Below are positions 24,441 through 37,187 of a stretch of 64,000 nucleotides of DNA, in pieces. The DNA is taken from assembly GCF_000633255.1 (NCBI RefSeq), contig NZ_AYMJ01000015.1, forward strand, positions 62,001 through 126,000, read 5' to 3'. The DNA comes from Pseudomonas sp. H1h (GTDB lineage: Bacteria > Pseudomonadota > Gammaproteobacteria > Pseudomonadales > Pseudomonadaceae). Every line of letters starts with the position of its first letter. The stretch's first letter is position 1. Under the pieces are notes generated by a model that was not told the DNA's origin, ran no database searches, and saw nothing but the letters and a program-made list of their open reading frames with translations. Made by a program: the position numbers and the translations under genes.

Positions 24441-25562
24441 TCAGCGCTTGCGCAGAATCACGCTGCCGATCGAGTAACCGGCGCCGAACGAGCTCAGCAC
24501 GGCCAGCGAACCGGCAGCCAGGTCATCCTGATGCTTGTGGAAGGCAATCACGGAACCGGCGGAGCTGGTGTTGGCGTAGGTGTCGAGAATCACCGGCGCC
24601 TCTTCTTCAGTGGCTTCGCGGCCCAGCAGCTTGCGCACGATCAGATGATTCATGCTCAGGTTGGCCTGGTGCAGCCAGAAACGCTTGACGTCACCGACGT
24701 TGAGCTGGTTTTCCTGCAGATGCTCGCCGATCAATTCCGCGACCATCGGGCAAACATCCTTGAACACCTTGCGACCTTCCTGCACGAACAGTTTGTCGCG
24801 GGCACCGATGCCCTCTTCCGCCGCACGATTGAGGAAGCCGAAGTTGTTGCGGATGTTGTTGGAGAACTTGGTCAGCAGTTTGGTACTGACCACGTCGAAC
24901 TGGTACCTGGACGTCGCCAGGTCGGCACGCTCGATGATCACGGCAGTCGCGGCGTCACCGAAGATGAAGTGGCTGTCGCGGTCGCGGAAGTTCAGGTGAC
25001 CGGTGCAGACTTCCGGATTGACCATCAGGATCGCCCGGGCCTGGCCCAGTTGCACGCTGTTGGCCGCAGCCTGAATGCCGAAGGTCGCCGAGGAGCACGC
25101 CACGTTCATGTCGAAACCGAAACCCTGAATGCCCAGCGCTTCCTGGACTTCAATGGCGATGGCCGGATAGGCGCGCTGCAGGTTGGAGCAGGCAACGATC
25201 ACGCCGTCGATGTCGGCGGCGGTCTTGCCGGCACGTTGCAGCGCCTGTTCGGCAGCGCCGATGGCCATCTGGCAGAGTACCGACCATTCGTCGTTGGAAC
25301 GCTCCGGCAGGCGCGGAGCCATGCGTTGCGGGTCGAGAATGCCGTCCTTGTCCATGACAAAGCGGCTCTTGATGCCCGAGGCCTTTTCGATGAACGCGGC
25401 GCTGGATTCGGTCAGCGCCTGGATTTCACCGCTGGCGATGGCTTCGGCGTTGTCGGCGTTGAACTGCGCGACATAGGTATTGAAAGACTGCACCAGCTCT
25501 TCGTTGGAGATGCTGTTGGCCGGGGTGTACAGGCCGGTGCCGCTGATGACGACGTTATGCAT
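24441..25562 (-). CDS. Beta-ketoacyl-ACP synthase III (FabH2-type)
   Basis: A 373-residue thiolase-fold enzyme. The catalytic residues are visible: Cys156 (NVACSSAT), His298 (WLHQAN) and Asn331 (YANTSS). Sequence features (SGTGLYTPANSISNEELVQS; ASGIKSRFVMDKDGILDPQR) match the PA3286-type enzyme of P. aeruginosa, which is reported to condense octanoyl-CoA from beta-oxidation with malonyl-ACP and so shunt fatty acids back to synthesis. The ATG at 25562 is the start consistent with that alignment. Confidence 0.88.
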   Translation of the reverse strand: MHNVVISGTGLYTPANSISNEELVQSFNTYVAQFNADNAEAIASGEIQALTESSAAFIEKASGIKSRFVMDKDGILDPQRMAPRLPERSNDEWSVLCQMAIGAAEQALQRAGKTAADIDGVIVACSNLQRAYPAIAIEVQEALGIQGFGFDMNVACSSATFGIQAAANSVQLGQARAILMVNPEVCTGHLNFRDRDSHFIFGDAATAVIIERADLATSRYQFDVVSTKLLTKFSNNIRNNFGFLNRAAEEGIGARDKLFVQEGRKVFKDVCPMVAELIGEHLQENQLNVGDVKRFWLHQANLSMNHLIVRKLLGREATEEEAPVILDTYANTSSAGSVIAFHKHQDDLAAGSLAVLSSFGAGYSIGSVILRKR

Positions 25563-25693
25563 GGTCGTTTCTCTAATCTGTTCAGGCAGAAAGCGCTGGC
25601 ACCGACGTACCAACACACAATGGGTCTATTCCCGTCCGAGGACGCTGACCTGGCATCTTTATATTGCCGTTTGTGACCTCGCTGAAGGCTCTG

Positions 25694-25735
25694 GGTCGCG
25701 AAAACGGCATTTATGGTCGCGAAGTTTGCCATAAA
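25694..25735 (-). promoter_or_regulatory. Candidate operator upstream of ketoacyl synthase
   Basis: TTTATGG (25710-25716) and its reverse complement CCATAAA (25729-25735) flank a 12-bp spacer. Overlapping this, GGTCGCGAA occurs twice (25694 and 25715), 21 bp apart. The block lies about 130-170 bp upstream of the ketoacyl synthase start. A regulator binding site is inferred. Confidence 0.35.
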
Positions 25736-25776
25736 CCCAAGGTTTTGGCGCCATTCTCAAGCACCACCCCATTTCC

Positions 25777-25806
25777 CTGTAGGAGTGAGCCTGCTCGCGA
25801 TTGCGG
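25777..25806. repeat. Single REP element (type 1, TAGGAGTGA variant)
   Basis: One unpaired copy, GTAGGAGTGAGCCTGCTCGC, just before the stop of hrpA. Confidence 0.8.
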
Positions 25807-25810
25807 TGTG

Positions 25811-29737
<3,927 letters not shown>

Positions 29738-29792
29738 CGGGTACGCAATTCGGTCGTCTGTTTATGCAGGGGGCCGATTGTCGCAGAAAAGC

Positions 29793-29861
29793 AGCTACAA
29801 GCGGCAAGCTACAAGCGGCAAGTTAAATCAGTTTCCGGCTTGAGGCTTGTAGCGTGCCGCT
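29793..29861. repeat. Tandem and inverted short repeats before hrpA
   Basis: AGCTACAAGCGGCA occurs twice in tandem (29793-29806 and 29807-29820), and GCTTGTAGC (29845-29853) is the reverse complement of its middle, so a hairpin with a double left arm can form. The region lies between aceK and hrpA on the same strand. Confidence 0.8.
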
Positions 29862-29872
29862 CATCGCTGCTG

Positions 29873-31594
29873 TTATTCGTTGTCCAGGCCCTTGCGCCGA
29901 TACGGGAACACATCGATGACCTTCCCCGCACGAATCGCCTCTTGCAGACTCTTCCAGTAATCGGCGTTATACAACTCACCATGTAACTGATCGAACAGCT
30001 TGCGTTGCGCCGAATCAGCAAACAAAAACGGTGGAAACTCCTCGGGAAACACATCCAGTGGCCCGATCGAGTACCACGGCTCCGAGGCCATTTCGTCCTC
30101 CGGTGTACGCGGCGCGGGGATATGGCGGAAGTTGGCTTCGGTCAGGAAACAGATCTCGTCGTAGTCATAGAACACCACGCGCCCGTGCCGAGTGACGCCG
30201 AAATTCTTCAGCAGCATGTCGCCGGGAAAGATGTTCGCTGCCGCCAGTTGCTTGATCGCCAGGCCGTAATCCTCCAACGCCTCACGCACCTGCGCCTCGT
30301 TGGCGTTTTCCAGATAAAGGTTGAGCGGGGTCATCCGCCGTTCGGTCCAGCAGTGGCGGATCAGCACCGTATCGCCTTCGACCGAGACCGTCGACGGCGC
30401 GACCTCAAGCAGTTCTTCAAGGCACGCCGGATCGAACTTGCTCAGCGGAAAACGGAAGTCGGCGAACTCCTGGGTATCGGCCATGCGCCCGACCCGATCG
30501 ACGCTTTTCACCAATCGGTACTTTTCGATGACCGTTGCCCGGTCGACGTTTTTCGACGGCGAGAAGCGGTCCTTGATGATCTTGAACACGGTATTGAAGC
30601 CCGGCAGGGTAAACACGCTCATGACCATGCCGCGCACGCCGGGGGCCATGATGAACTGATCATCTGTGTTGGCCAGATGATTGATCAGCGCGCGGTAGAA
30701 CTCGGATTTGCCGTGCTTGTAGAAACCGATCGAGGTGTACAGCTCGGCGATGTGCTTGCCCGGCAGGATGCGCCGCAGAAATCCGATGAATTCCGCCGGC
30801 ACCGGCACATCGACCATGAAATACGAGCGGGTGAAGGAAAAGATGATCGACACATCGGCTTCGTCGGTGATCAACGCATCAATCTGGATCCCGCGGCCCT
30901 CACGGTGCAGCAGTGGAATCACCAGCGGCCATTGTTCGTCGCGGGTGTAGATGCGCCCGACCAGATAGGCGCCTTTGTTGCGGTACAGCACCGAGGAAAA
31001 CAGCTCGACGGCCAGCTCCGGATCCTTGCACACCCAATCCGGCAGGTTCTCGCGCAACTGCGCTTCGAGGCGCTGCAGATCGCCCGGCAAGTCGGCGTAA
31101 TCCTCGCTGAAGCGATAGTCGGCAAAGATGCTCGCGAGCATCGATGACAACTGGCCCTGCGGCTTGTAGGTACGGGTTTGCGCGGCCCGGGCGCGGCGCA
31201 GGCTCGGGCGGGTGGTGTGGATGAACATGCAGCCGTCGCTGATCAGATCATGACTGAACAGCCCGCAGAAGATCGAGTTGTACCAGGTCTCGGACAGTTC
31301 ATCATCAAAGCGCAGGTCGATCACGCTGATGTAGGCGCTTTTCACCAGCGGCCAGCAACTGACATTCATCAGCGTCTCATCGTCGAAGTGCTCGCGCAGG
31401 CGGGCAATGGTTTCACCGACCTTTTCCTCGTAAAGGTTGATCCGCGCAGCCGACGCGGTCTGCGTCTCCTGCCAGCGCGCCTGCTCGAAGCGTTCGCGCG
31501 CACCGTCGGTGATCCGCCGGAAATGCTCGCGGTAATCGTCAAAGCCATCGAGGATCATGCGGGCGATATCGGTGGCTGGCCATTGCTGCGGCAT
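29873..31594 (-). CDS. aceK: Isocitrate dehydrogenase kinase/phosphatase
   Basis: A 573-residue bifunctional enzyme of normal length. It phosphorylates and dephosphorylates isocitrate dehydrogenase to divert carbon between the TCA cycle and the glyoxylate shunt. The ATP-binding strand [20 protein letters not shown] and the catalytic loop region [20 protein letters not shown] are present. The gene stands alone here and is not next to aceBA, as usual in pseudomonads. It is divergent from the DMT transporter at 31814. Confidence 0.96.
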   Translation of the reverse strand: MPQQWPATDIARMILDGFDDYREHFRRITDGARERFEQARWQETQTASAARINLYEEKVGETIARLREHFDDETLMNVSCWPLVKSAYISVIDLRFDDELSETWYNSIFCGLFSHDLISDGCMFIHTTRPSLRRARAAQTRTYKPQGQLSSMLASIFADYRFSEDYADLPGDLQRLEAQLRENLPDWVCKDPELAVELFSSVLYRNKGAYLVGRIYTRDEQWPLVIPLLHREGRGIQIDALITDEADVSIIFSFTRSYFMVDVPVPAEFIGFLRRILPGKHIAELYTSIGFYKHGKSEFYRALINHLANTDDQFIMAPGVRGMVMSVFTLPGFNTVFKIIKDRFSPSKNVDRATVIEKYRLVKSVDRVGRMADTQEFADFRFPLSKFDPACLEELLEVAPSTVSVEGDTVLIRHCWTERRMTPLNLYLENANEAQVREALEDYGLAIKQLAAANIFPGDMLLKNFGVTRHGRVVFYDYDEICFLTEANFRHIPAPRTPEDEMASEPWYSIGPLDVFPEEFPPFLFADSAQRKLFDQLHGELYNADYWKSLQEAIRAGKVIDVFPYRRKGLDNE

Positions 31595-31813
31595 AGGTTG
31601 AGACCTCGGCGTACAAGTGGAAATCTGTGCCTGAGCTTAGCCACGGAACCGTGTGCAGGTGAAGTGCAATTTCTGCCAAAAGCCAAGCACTGGCGTCCAT
31701 CGCCGGATTTTTCCGTGGGTAAAACCGCGTGCGTAATTAAATGCCCGATTAGCGGTTGCCATTGCCTGAGCGCTCGGCAACACTCTCGTCCCGATCAAGG
31801 AAGGAGTGCCATC

Positions 31814-32722
31814 GTGAGCGCTGTCGATATTTTCCGCATGCTGTCGCTGGCAGCCATCTGGGGCGCAAGCTTCCTGTTCATGCGCATCATTGCGCCGGTG
31901 ATAGGCACGATTCCGACCGCATTCTTTCGGGTGTCGATTGCTGCCGTGGGCTTGCTGGTGATTCTCGGCCTGATGCGCATCAGCTGGGATTTCAAGGGCA
32001 AACTGAAAACCGTGATGTTGCTGGGCGTGATCAACTCGGGGATTCCGGCAACGCTGTATTCGGTGGCGGCGCAAGTGTTGCCGGCCGGTTACTCGGCGAT
32101 CTTCAATGCCACCACGCCATTGATGGGCGTGTTGATTGGCGGGCTGTTTTTCAGTGAAAAGCTCACTGTCGCCAAACTGGCGGGGGTGTTCCTCGGCTTG
32201 TTCGGTGTCGGTGTGCTGACGCGTGCTGGGCCGGTGGCCTTCGACATGCAATTGCTGATGGGCGCCCTCGCCTGCCTGCTTGCCACCACTTGTTATGGTT
32301 TCGCAGGATTTCTCACGCGGCGCTGGCTGGATCATAGCGGTGGGCTCGACAGTCGCCTCTCGGCCGTGGGCAGCATGCTCGGCGCCTCGCTGTTTCTATT
32401 GCCGCTGTTCGGCTACAGCGTGATCACCGCACCACCAACAAGCTGGGGCGGATGGAATGTCTGGCTGTCGCTGCTGGGCCTGGGCCTGGGTTGCACGGCG
32501 TTCGCCTACATCATTTATTTCCGCCTGCTCAGCTCCATCGGCCCGGTCAAATCGATGACCGTGACCTTCATGATCCCGGCGTTCGGCGTGTTGTGGGGGG
32601 CGTTGTTGCTGGATGAACCGTTGTCGATGGCTCACCTGTATGGCGGGGTGTTGATTGCGCTGGCGTTGTGGCTGGTGCTCAAGCCTGCGGTGGTGAAGCC
32701 CTCTGCAGCGACAGCCCGATGA
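31814..32722 (+). CDS. EamA/DMT family transporter
   Basis: A 302-residue protein with ten hydrophobic segments (start VSAVDIFRMLSLAAIWGASF, end YGGVLIALALWLVLKPAVVK). It starts with a GTG at 31814, eight bases after AAGGAG at 31801-31806, and a frame that stays open upstream to 31178 lies over the aceK gene and is not used. It is divergent from aceK and converges on another DMT gene across a damaged REP pair. The substrate is unknown. Confidence 0.88.
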   Translation: MSAVDIFRMLSLAAIWGASFLFMRIIAPVIGTIPTAFFRVSIAAVGLLVILGLMRISWDFKGKLKTVMLLGVINSGIPATLYSVAAQVLPAGYSAIFNATTPLMGVLIGGLFFSEKLTVAKLAGVFLGLFGVGVLTRAGPVAFDMQLLMGALACLLATTCYGFAGFLTRRWLDHSGGLDSRLSAVGSMLGASLFLLPLFGYSVITAPPTSWGGWNVWLSLLGLGLGCTAFAYIIYFRLLSSIGPVKSMTVTFMIPAFGVLWGALLLDEPLSMAHLYGGVLIALALWLVLKPAVVKPSAATAR

Positions 32723-32740
32723 TTTTGCGGCGTTGATCAG

Positions 32741-32828
32741 TCCGTCGTCGCGAGCAAGCCCGCTCCCACAGGGTGATGCGCCATTTTCAAATTGGCGCTG
32801 ACCCTGTGGGCTTGCTCGCGAAGAGGCC
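32741..32828. repeat. REP inverted pair with truncated right copy
   Basis: The left copy is intact (CGCGAGCAAGCCCGCTCCCA). The right copy reads CCTGTGGGCTTGCTCGCGAA and has lost the AGCGGG stretch of the core, so it is a partly decayed element between convergent transporter genes. Confidence 0.8.
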
Positions 32829-32863
32829 GGACCAGACACTGGAAATGCCTGGCCCACTTGCGT

Positions 32864-33730
32864 TTATCCAGCAGATTTACGGAACACAAACGCCAGACCA
32901 ACGATGATCAGCAGCATCCCCAGCACACTCAACGCCGCCAGGCGATTGCCGAAAATCAGATAGTCCATCACTGCCGTCACCGCCGGCACCAGATAGAACA
33001 GACTGGTGACATTCACCAGATTGCCCCGGGCGATCAGGCGATACAGCAACAGTGTCGCCAGCACCGACACCACCAGCCCCATCCACAACACCGGCACGAT
33101 GAAACCTGCGCCGTGTTCAAAGTGGAACGGCTGAAACGGCACGAAAATCCCGCACAACAGCAGTCCGGACAGGTACTGCACCGGCAGCGTACCGAGGGGA
33201 TTTTCAGTGATGCGTTTCTGCATGATCGAGCCCAGGGTCATGCTCGCCAGCGCCAGCAAGCCAAACAGCATGCCCTGCCAGGACATGCCCGCCAGACCGA
33301 TCCCCTGGTAAACCACCATGATCAGACCGGCCAGGCCCAGGGCCAGACCGAACATTCGGCTCGCCGAACGCTGGCGCTCCATCAGCACCACCGTGAGGAT
33401 CGGTTGCACGCCCATGATGGTCGCCATCACGCCAGGCGTGATTCGGGTGTTGAGCGCCAGCAGATAGAAAATCTGGTAAGCCCCCAACAGCACTACCCCG
33501 GTGGCGATCGCATACAGCATCGGCCTGCCGCCCTTGGGCAACTTCAATTTGAGCAGAGGCGCCAACAGCAGCAGCCCGCACAGGGCGATTACAAAGCGAA
33601 TCAGCAAAAAGGCAAAGGGCGAAGCGTGGGCCAGGCCCCATTTGGAGAAAATCGCCCCGCTGCTCCACAGCAGAACGAACAGGCTCGTGGACGTCGCCGC
33701 GAGCGCGGACTTTTTCGAAAGGACAAACAT
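32864..33730 (-). CDS. EamA/DMT family transporter
   Basis: A 288-residue ten-helix transporter (LFVLLWSSGAIFSKWGLAHA at the N-terminus, NRLAALSVLGMLLIIVGLAF at the end). The ATG at 33730 has AGGTGG upstream and gives MFVLSKKSALAA; three codons upstream is a less likely alternative. It is the fourth DMT transporter in this window and belongs to a different branch from the others by sequence. Substrate unknown. Confidence 0.85.
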   Translation of the reverse strand: MFVLSKKSALAATSTSLFVLLWSSGAIFSKWGLAHASPFAFLLIRFVIALCGLLLLAPLLKLKLPKGGRPMLYAIATGVVLLGAYQIFYLLALNTRITPGVMATIMGVQPILTVVLMERQRSASRMFGLALGLAGLIMVVYQGIGLAGMSWQGMLFGLLALASMTLGSIMQKRITENPLGTLPVQYLSGLLLCGIFVPFQPFHFEHGAGFIVPVLWMGLVVSVLATLLLYRLIARGNLVNVTSLFYLVPAVTAVMDYLIFGNRLAALSVLGMLLIIVGLAFVFRKSAG

Positions 33731-34182
33731 GAATACCACCTGTAGTCAGGCAAAAAGCCAACTCAGCCAAAGCTGAAATTCAGTAGGTTTTTTCTGGCGG
33801 GCGCAGGGGTCGGCAGAGAACGCCGATCAGCCCGAAACGCCAACGCCCGGCGGTGATACGACTGCGCACACCGGCGTGCTACTGACAGGTGGAGGGTAAT
33901 GACTGATCTGTCCAGGCTGCTGATTCCCGCACGACACGACGCCAGCGTTGACCGCTGAATCGACTACCGCGTTGATGAGGGATGCAGGCATTGGCACTGA
34001 TCTTTTTTGAGGGGGTTGGGATGTGAATCCTCTGATTCACCAGCGCCGACTATAACCAGCGCCGGACATGGATTGCAACGGTTTGGCCAAAGGGCCAGCA
34101 GGGACAGCTCGATAGCAGGCGCATAGGCTGATGAGCAACGGCTACGCCCATTGATGGGGAGACAGGGAATGCTCGAGATCAC
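33731..34182. other. Gene-free segment before the GNAT-like gene
   Basis: About 450 bp without a convincing gene. It includes the hairpin at 34023-34040. Readings of 83 codons on the minus strand (33964-34215 and 34142-34393) have no ribosome site and an odd composition, so I do not call them. The base composition falls toward 34000, the start of a lower-GC block. Confidence 0.5.
34023..34040. other. Perfect 7-bp hairpin
   Basis: GTGAATC-CTCT-GATTCAC, a perfect stem with a four-base loop, inside the gene-free segment before the GNAT-like gene. No U tract follows. Could be a regulator site or the remnant of a mobile element end. Confidence 0.35.
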
Positions 34183-34710
34183 ATGCCAAGGGAACGGAGT
34201 TATCTGCGCTATCAACTGTACAGGTCGCAGGCCAGGAAACAGGCAAGCATCGCCAAAGCTCTATTACAGCTACCAGCGGGACAAGACTTGTCGAAAGTAC
34301 GCTTCGAACCCATCGATGCCATAGCACTGAACGCGTTTGAACTTTGGGAGAATCCACTTTTTTGCTGGCAAGAGGTTGCTGCATGGAAGTCACGAGAACC
34401 CCTGTCCCTGGATATCGCGATCTGGTTTGAAGAACAGCTGTGCGGACTGTGTTTCGTCAATCCGAACAAAAGCCGCCAACGTATTCGAATCGTACGATTG
34501 GAGGGGCGACCCGGAGATTCTCACCCGCTAAAGAATCGTATCGGGACCCTGGCGATGATGGTCATCGATGAGTTCGCCCAAATAATTGGCAGCAACTTCA
34601 TTGAAGTCCAGGAGCCAATGCAGGGAGCAATTCCTGTTTATACAAAGCTTGGCTTCAAATTTGATTTGGAAGGTCGTCTTGTCCTCGCAGTGGAGAGTAA
34701 CGTATCGTGA
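34183..34710 (+). CDS. GNAT-like N-acetyltransferase, unknown substrate
   Basis: A 175-residue cytoplasmic protein with a basic N-terminal helix (residues 1-25). The C-terminal half has a GNAT-like order: strand LDIAIWFEEQLCGLCFV, acetyl-CoA loop KNRIGTLAM, and the end motif AIPVYTKLGFKFD, which matches the family pattern of an aromatic residue then LGF. The classical RxxGxG/A loop is imperfect. Codon use is less GC-rich than that of the neighbours. It overlaps in frame-neighbour fashion with the small gene that follows. No strong ribosome site; start uncertain. Confidence 0.6.
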   Translation: MPRERSYLRYQLYRSQARKQASIAKALLQLPAGQDLSKVRFEPIDAIALNAFELWENPLFCWQEVAAWKSREPLSLDIAIWFEEQLCGLCFVNPNKSRQRIRIVRLEGRPGDSHPLKNRIGTLAMMVIDEFAQIIGSNFIEVQEPMQGAIPVYTKLGFKFDLEGRLVLAVESNVS

Positions 34711-34745
34711 AAACAGTTCAAGTAATGAACAATGAGGGAGGGAGC

Positions 34746-34904
34746 ATGCGCAAATCAGTCAAGAAATCCCCCACCAAGAAAAGATCAATCAAAACGGAAG
34801 ACAAAATTGTCTCCTCCGAGCTATCAGCCAATCAGCGGCGCTTTCTGCAGTTGCTGATTACAGGCATTGAAGACGAACCCAACGTTCTCGCTGGACGCCG
34901 TTGA
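34746..34904 (+). CDS. Small basic protein after the GNAT-like gene
   Basis: A 52-residue protein from the ATG at 34746, which has GGGAGGGAG directly upstream, the best ribosome site in the block; the frame is open from 34707, where a GTG overlaps the stop of the previous gene. The N-terminal half is strongly basic (KSVKKSPTKKRSIKTEDK) and the second half amphipathic (ELSANQRRFLQLLITGIEDE). It has no signal peptide. Followed by a perfect terminator. I do not recognise it; it could be a partner, substrate or antidote of the acetyltransferase. Confidence 0.6.
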   Translation: MRKSVKKSPTKKRSIKTEDKIVSSELSANQRRFLQLLITGIEDEPNVLAGRR

Positions 34905-34916
34905 CTCACAGACAAT

Positions 34917-34945
34917 AAAAAACCGCTCATACGAGCGGTTTTTTT
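34917..34945 (+). terminator. Rho-independent terminator
   Basis: AACCGCTC (34921-34928) and GAGCGGTT (34933-34940) form an 8-bp stem with a four-base loop, with A tract before and T tract after. It closes the GNAT-like/small protein unit and may also act for the convergent lpxO gene. Confidence 0.9.
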
Positions 34946-34962
34946 AGTTATAGCATCCAGCC

Positions 34963-35901
34963 TCAACCAAACAGCCAATACCCCAACAGCGTCAGCACCA
35001 CCACTGCCAGAATCGGGCGCAGGATGCGGTAGGCCTTCGGATTACGGCGCTTCCACTGCTTGACCACGCCGCTGAACTTGTCGCTGAAGTTCTTGCTCCA
35101 GGCATAAGCCTGGTTAATCCCGCCGACGCGTTCATCATCAAGATTCTGCGGAGCGGTGGCACGACCCAGCCAAGCGCTGATGGCGCGGTTGATGCGGGTC
35201 ATCAGGCGATTGCTCAGCGGGCGTTCGACGTCGCAGAACAGGATGACGCGGGTCTGTTCGGTTTCGTTCTTGACCCAGTGGACGTAAGTCTCGTCGAACA
35301 TCACGTCTTCACCGTCACGCCAGGCGTAGACCTGACCGTCCACGAAGATCCGGCAATCGTCGGAGTTCGGCGTCGACAGGCCCAGGTGATAACGCAGGGA
35401 GCCGGCAAACGGATCACGGTGCGGGTTCAAGTGGCTGCCACCCGGCAACAGCGCAAACATCGCGCCTTTGACGTTGGGAATCGCACTGACCAGCGCCACG
35501 GTTTTCGGGCACAGGGTTTCGGCCGACGGCAGCGGTTTGTCGTACCACTTGAGGTAGAAACGCTTCCAGCCCTTCTTGAAGAACGAGCCGAAACCGGCGT
35601 CATTGTTCTTCTCGGCGGCGCGGATGTAGCCCTCGTCGAACAGGTGCATGGCCTCGTCGCGAATGGTTTCCCAGTTGTCGCGCAGCACATCCAGTTCCGG
35701 AAACTTGCTGCGATCCAGATACGGTTTGGACGGCACGCCGGAGAACAGGTACATCAGGGCGTTGTACGGAGCGAACAGCGCCGAGTGGTTGACGAACTGA
35801 CGCAGGACCGGCAAACGCGCCTTGCCGCGCAAATGCACATAGAGGATGCTGCCCACAAACAGCAGCAACACCAACACCTTGGCGGCTAACGAAAAGGTCA
35901 T
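34963..35901 (-). CDS. lpxO: LpxO-type lipid A 2-hydroxylase
   Basis: A 312-residue Fe(II)/2-oxoglutarate dioxygenase of the aspartyl/asparaginyl hydroxylase fold. An N-terminal membrane helix (VLLLFVGSILYVHL) and a C-terminal one (LRPILAVVVLTLLGYWLFG) anchor it. Iron ligands lie in HLNPHRDPFAG (His161, Asp163) and ETYVHWV (His208). It would add a 2-hydroxyl to a lipid A secondary acyl chain. The ATG at 35901 with AAGGAG upstream is used; an upstream ATG 17 codons earlier is less likely. Confidence 0.88.
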   Translation of the reverse strand: MTFSLAAKVLVLLLFVGSILYVHLRGKARLPVLRQFVNHSALFAPYNALMYLFSGVPSKPYLDRSKFPELDVLRDNWETIRDEAMHLFDEGYIRAAEKNNDAGFGSFFKKGWKRFYLKWYDKPLPSAETLCPKTVALVSAIPNVKGAMFALLPGGSHLNPHRDPFAGSLRYHLGLSTPNSDDCRIFVDGQVYAWRDGEDVMFDETYVHWVKNETEQTRVILFCDVERPLSNRLMTRINRAISAWLGRATAPQNLDDERVGGINQAYAWSKNFSDKFSGVVKQWKRRNPKAYRILRPILAVVVLTLLGYWLFG

Positions 35902-36085
35902 CAACGACTCCTTGAATAAAGACAACGCTGCGCAAGGCCCATTACTCGGCATGGCAGCCGGCCATGATAAACACTACCGGCCTCGGGCAAAACCCGCCCA
36001 ACCCAAGATTCAGTGTTAAGAATTGCGCAACAAAGCATTTATTAGCATAACGATCCTGAACTCCGGCTGATCTGAATCAATTCGC

Positions 36086-37060
36086 TTACTGCTGGTTCTC
36101 CTGTTCAGTGAACAAATCGCTGAACAGCATGCTCGACAGATAACGCTCCCCGGAGTCCGGCAGAATTACCACGATGGTCTTGCCCTGCATTTCCGGAGTC
36201 TCTGCCAGTCGTACCGCTACAGCCATCGCCGCGCCGCAGGAAATACCGCACAAGATCCCTTCTTCCTGCATCAGGCGCAGCGCCATGGTCTTGGACTCGT
36301 CATCGGTGACCTGCTCTACCCGATCGACCATCGACAGATCGAGGTTCTTCGGCACGAAACCGGCGCCAATCCCCTGAATCTTGTGCGGGCTCGGCTTGAT
36401 CTCCTCGCCTGCCAGTGCCTGGCTGATCACCGGCGATGACACGGGTTCCACCGCCACCGACAGAATCGGCTTGCCCTGGGTATTCTTGATATACCGCGAA
36501 ACGCCGGTGATGGTTCCACCGGTTCCGACGCCAGCTACCAGTACATCCACCGCACCATCGGTGTCGTTCCAGATTTCCGGACCGGTGGTCTTTTCGTGAA
36601 TCGCCGGGTTGGCCGGGTTATCGAACTGCGATGGCATGAAGTATCTGCCGGTATCGCTGGCAACGATTTCGGCGGCCTTCTCGATCGCGCCTTTCATGCC
36701 CTTGGCCGGTTCAGTCAGGACCAGCTCTGCGCCCAGCGCCTTGAGCACCTTGCGCCGTTCGATACTCATCGAGGCCGGCATGGTCAACATCAATTTATAG
36801 CCACGGGCCGCCGCAACAAAGGCCAGGCCGATACCGGTATTGCCGGAGGTCGGCTCGACGATGGTCATGCCTGGCTTGAGTTTGCCGCTGCTTTCGGCGT
36901 CCCAGATCATGTTCGCGCCGATCCGGCACTTGACCGAGTAACCGGGGTTGCGCCCCTCGATCTTGGCCAGGATAGTCACGCCACGCGGCGCGATGCGGTT
37001 GATCTGCACCAGCGGCGTGTTGCCGATGGAATGGGCGTTGTCAGCGAAAATACGGCTCAT
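36086..37060 (-). CDS. cysK: Cysteine synthase A
   Basis: A 324-residue pyridoxal-phosphate enzyme of normal family length. The PLP lysine is Lys44 in YSVKCRIG, the phosphate-binding loop TSGNTGIG is at 71-78, and the substrate loop [13 protein letters not shown] is present. It makes L-cysteine from O-acetylserine and sulfide. The C-terminus lacks the short domain of CysM. The gene is alone on its strand here, divergent from the DUF748 gene. Confidence 0.95.
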   Translation of the reverse strand: MSRIFADNAHSIGNTPLVQINRIAPRGVTILAKIEGRNPGYSVKCRIGANMIWDAESSGKLKPGMTIVEPTSGNTGIGLAFVAAARGYKLMLTMPASMSIERRKVLKALGAELVLTEPAKGMKGAIEKAAEIVASDTGRYFMPSQFDNPANPAIHEKTTGPEIWNDTDGAVDVLVAGVGTGGTITGVSRYIKNTQGKPILSVAVEPVSSPVISQALAGEEIKPSPHKIQGIGAGFVPKNLDLSMVDRVEQVTDDESKTMALRLMQEEGILCGISCGAAMAVAVRLAETPEMQGKTIVVILPDSGERYLSSMLFSDLFTEQENQQ

Positions 37061-37187
37061 GGCTGGGTCCTTATGCAGCGTTGAATTCAGCCTTCCAAGG
37101 TATGCCTGTTGCCTGGCGCAGTCCAGTCGGGTCGAACGTCTGCGTCACGCAACAGTCAATCGCTTACATCGTTCGGGAATTGCCGCC

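Noticed and set aside
34183..34904. Classical GNAT toxin-antitoxin pair
   Set aside because: The order is reversed and the small protein does not look like a ribbon-helix-helix antitoxin, so the label would be unsupported. The pair is reported as an unexplained unit instead.
34746..34904. Precursor peptide of a ribosomally made natural product
   Set aside because: The 52-residue protein has no recognisable leader, Gly-Gly cleavage site or core with repeated Cys, Ser or Thr, and apart from the GNAT-like gene no modification or export genes are nearby.
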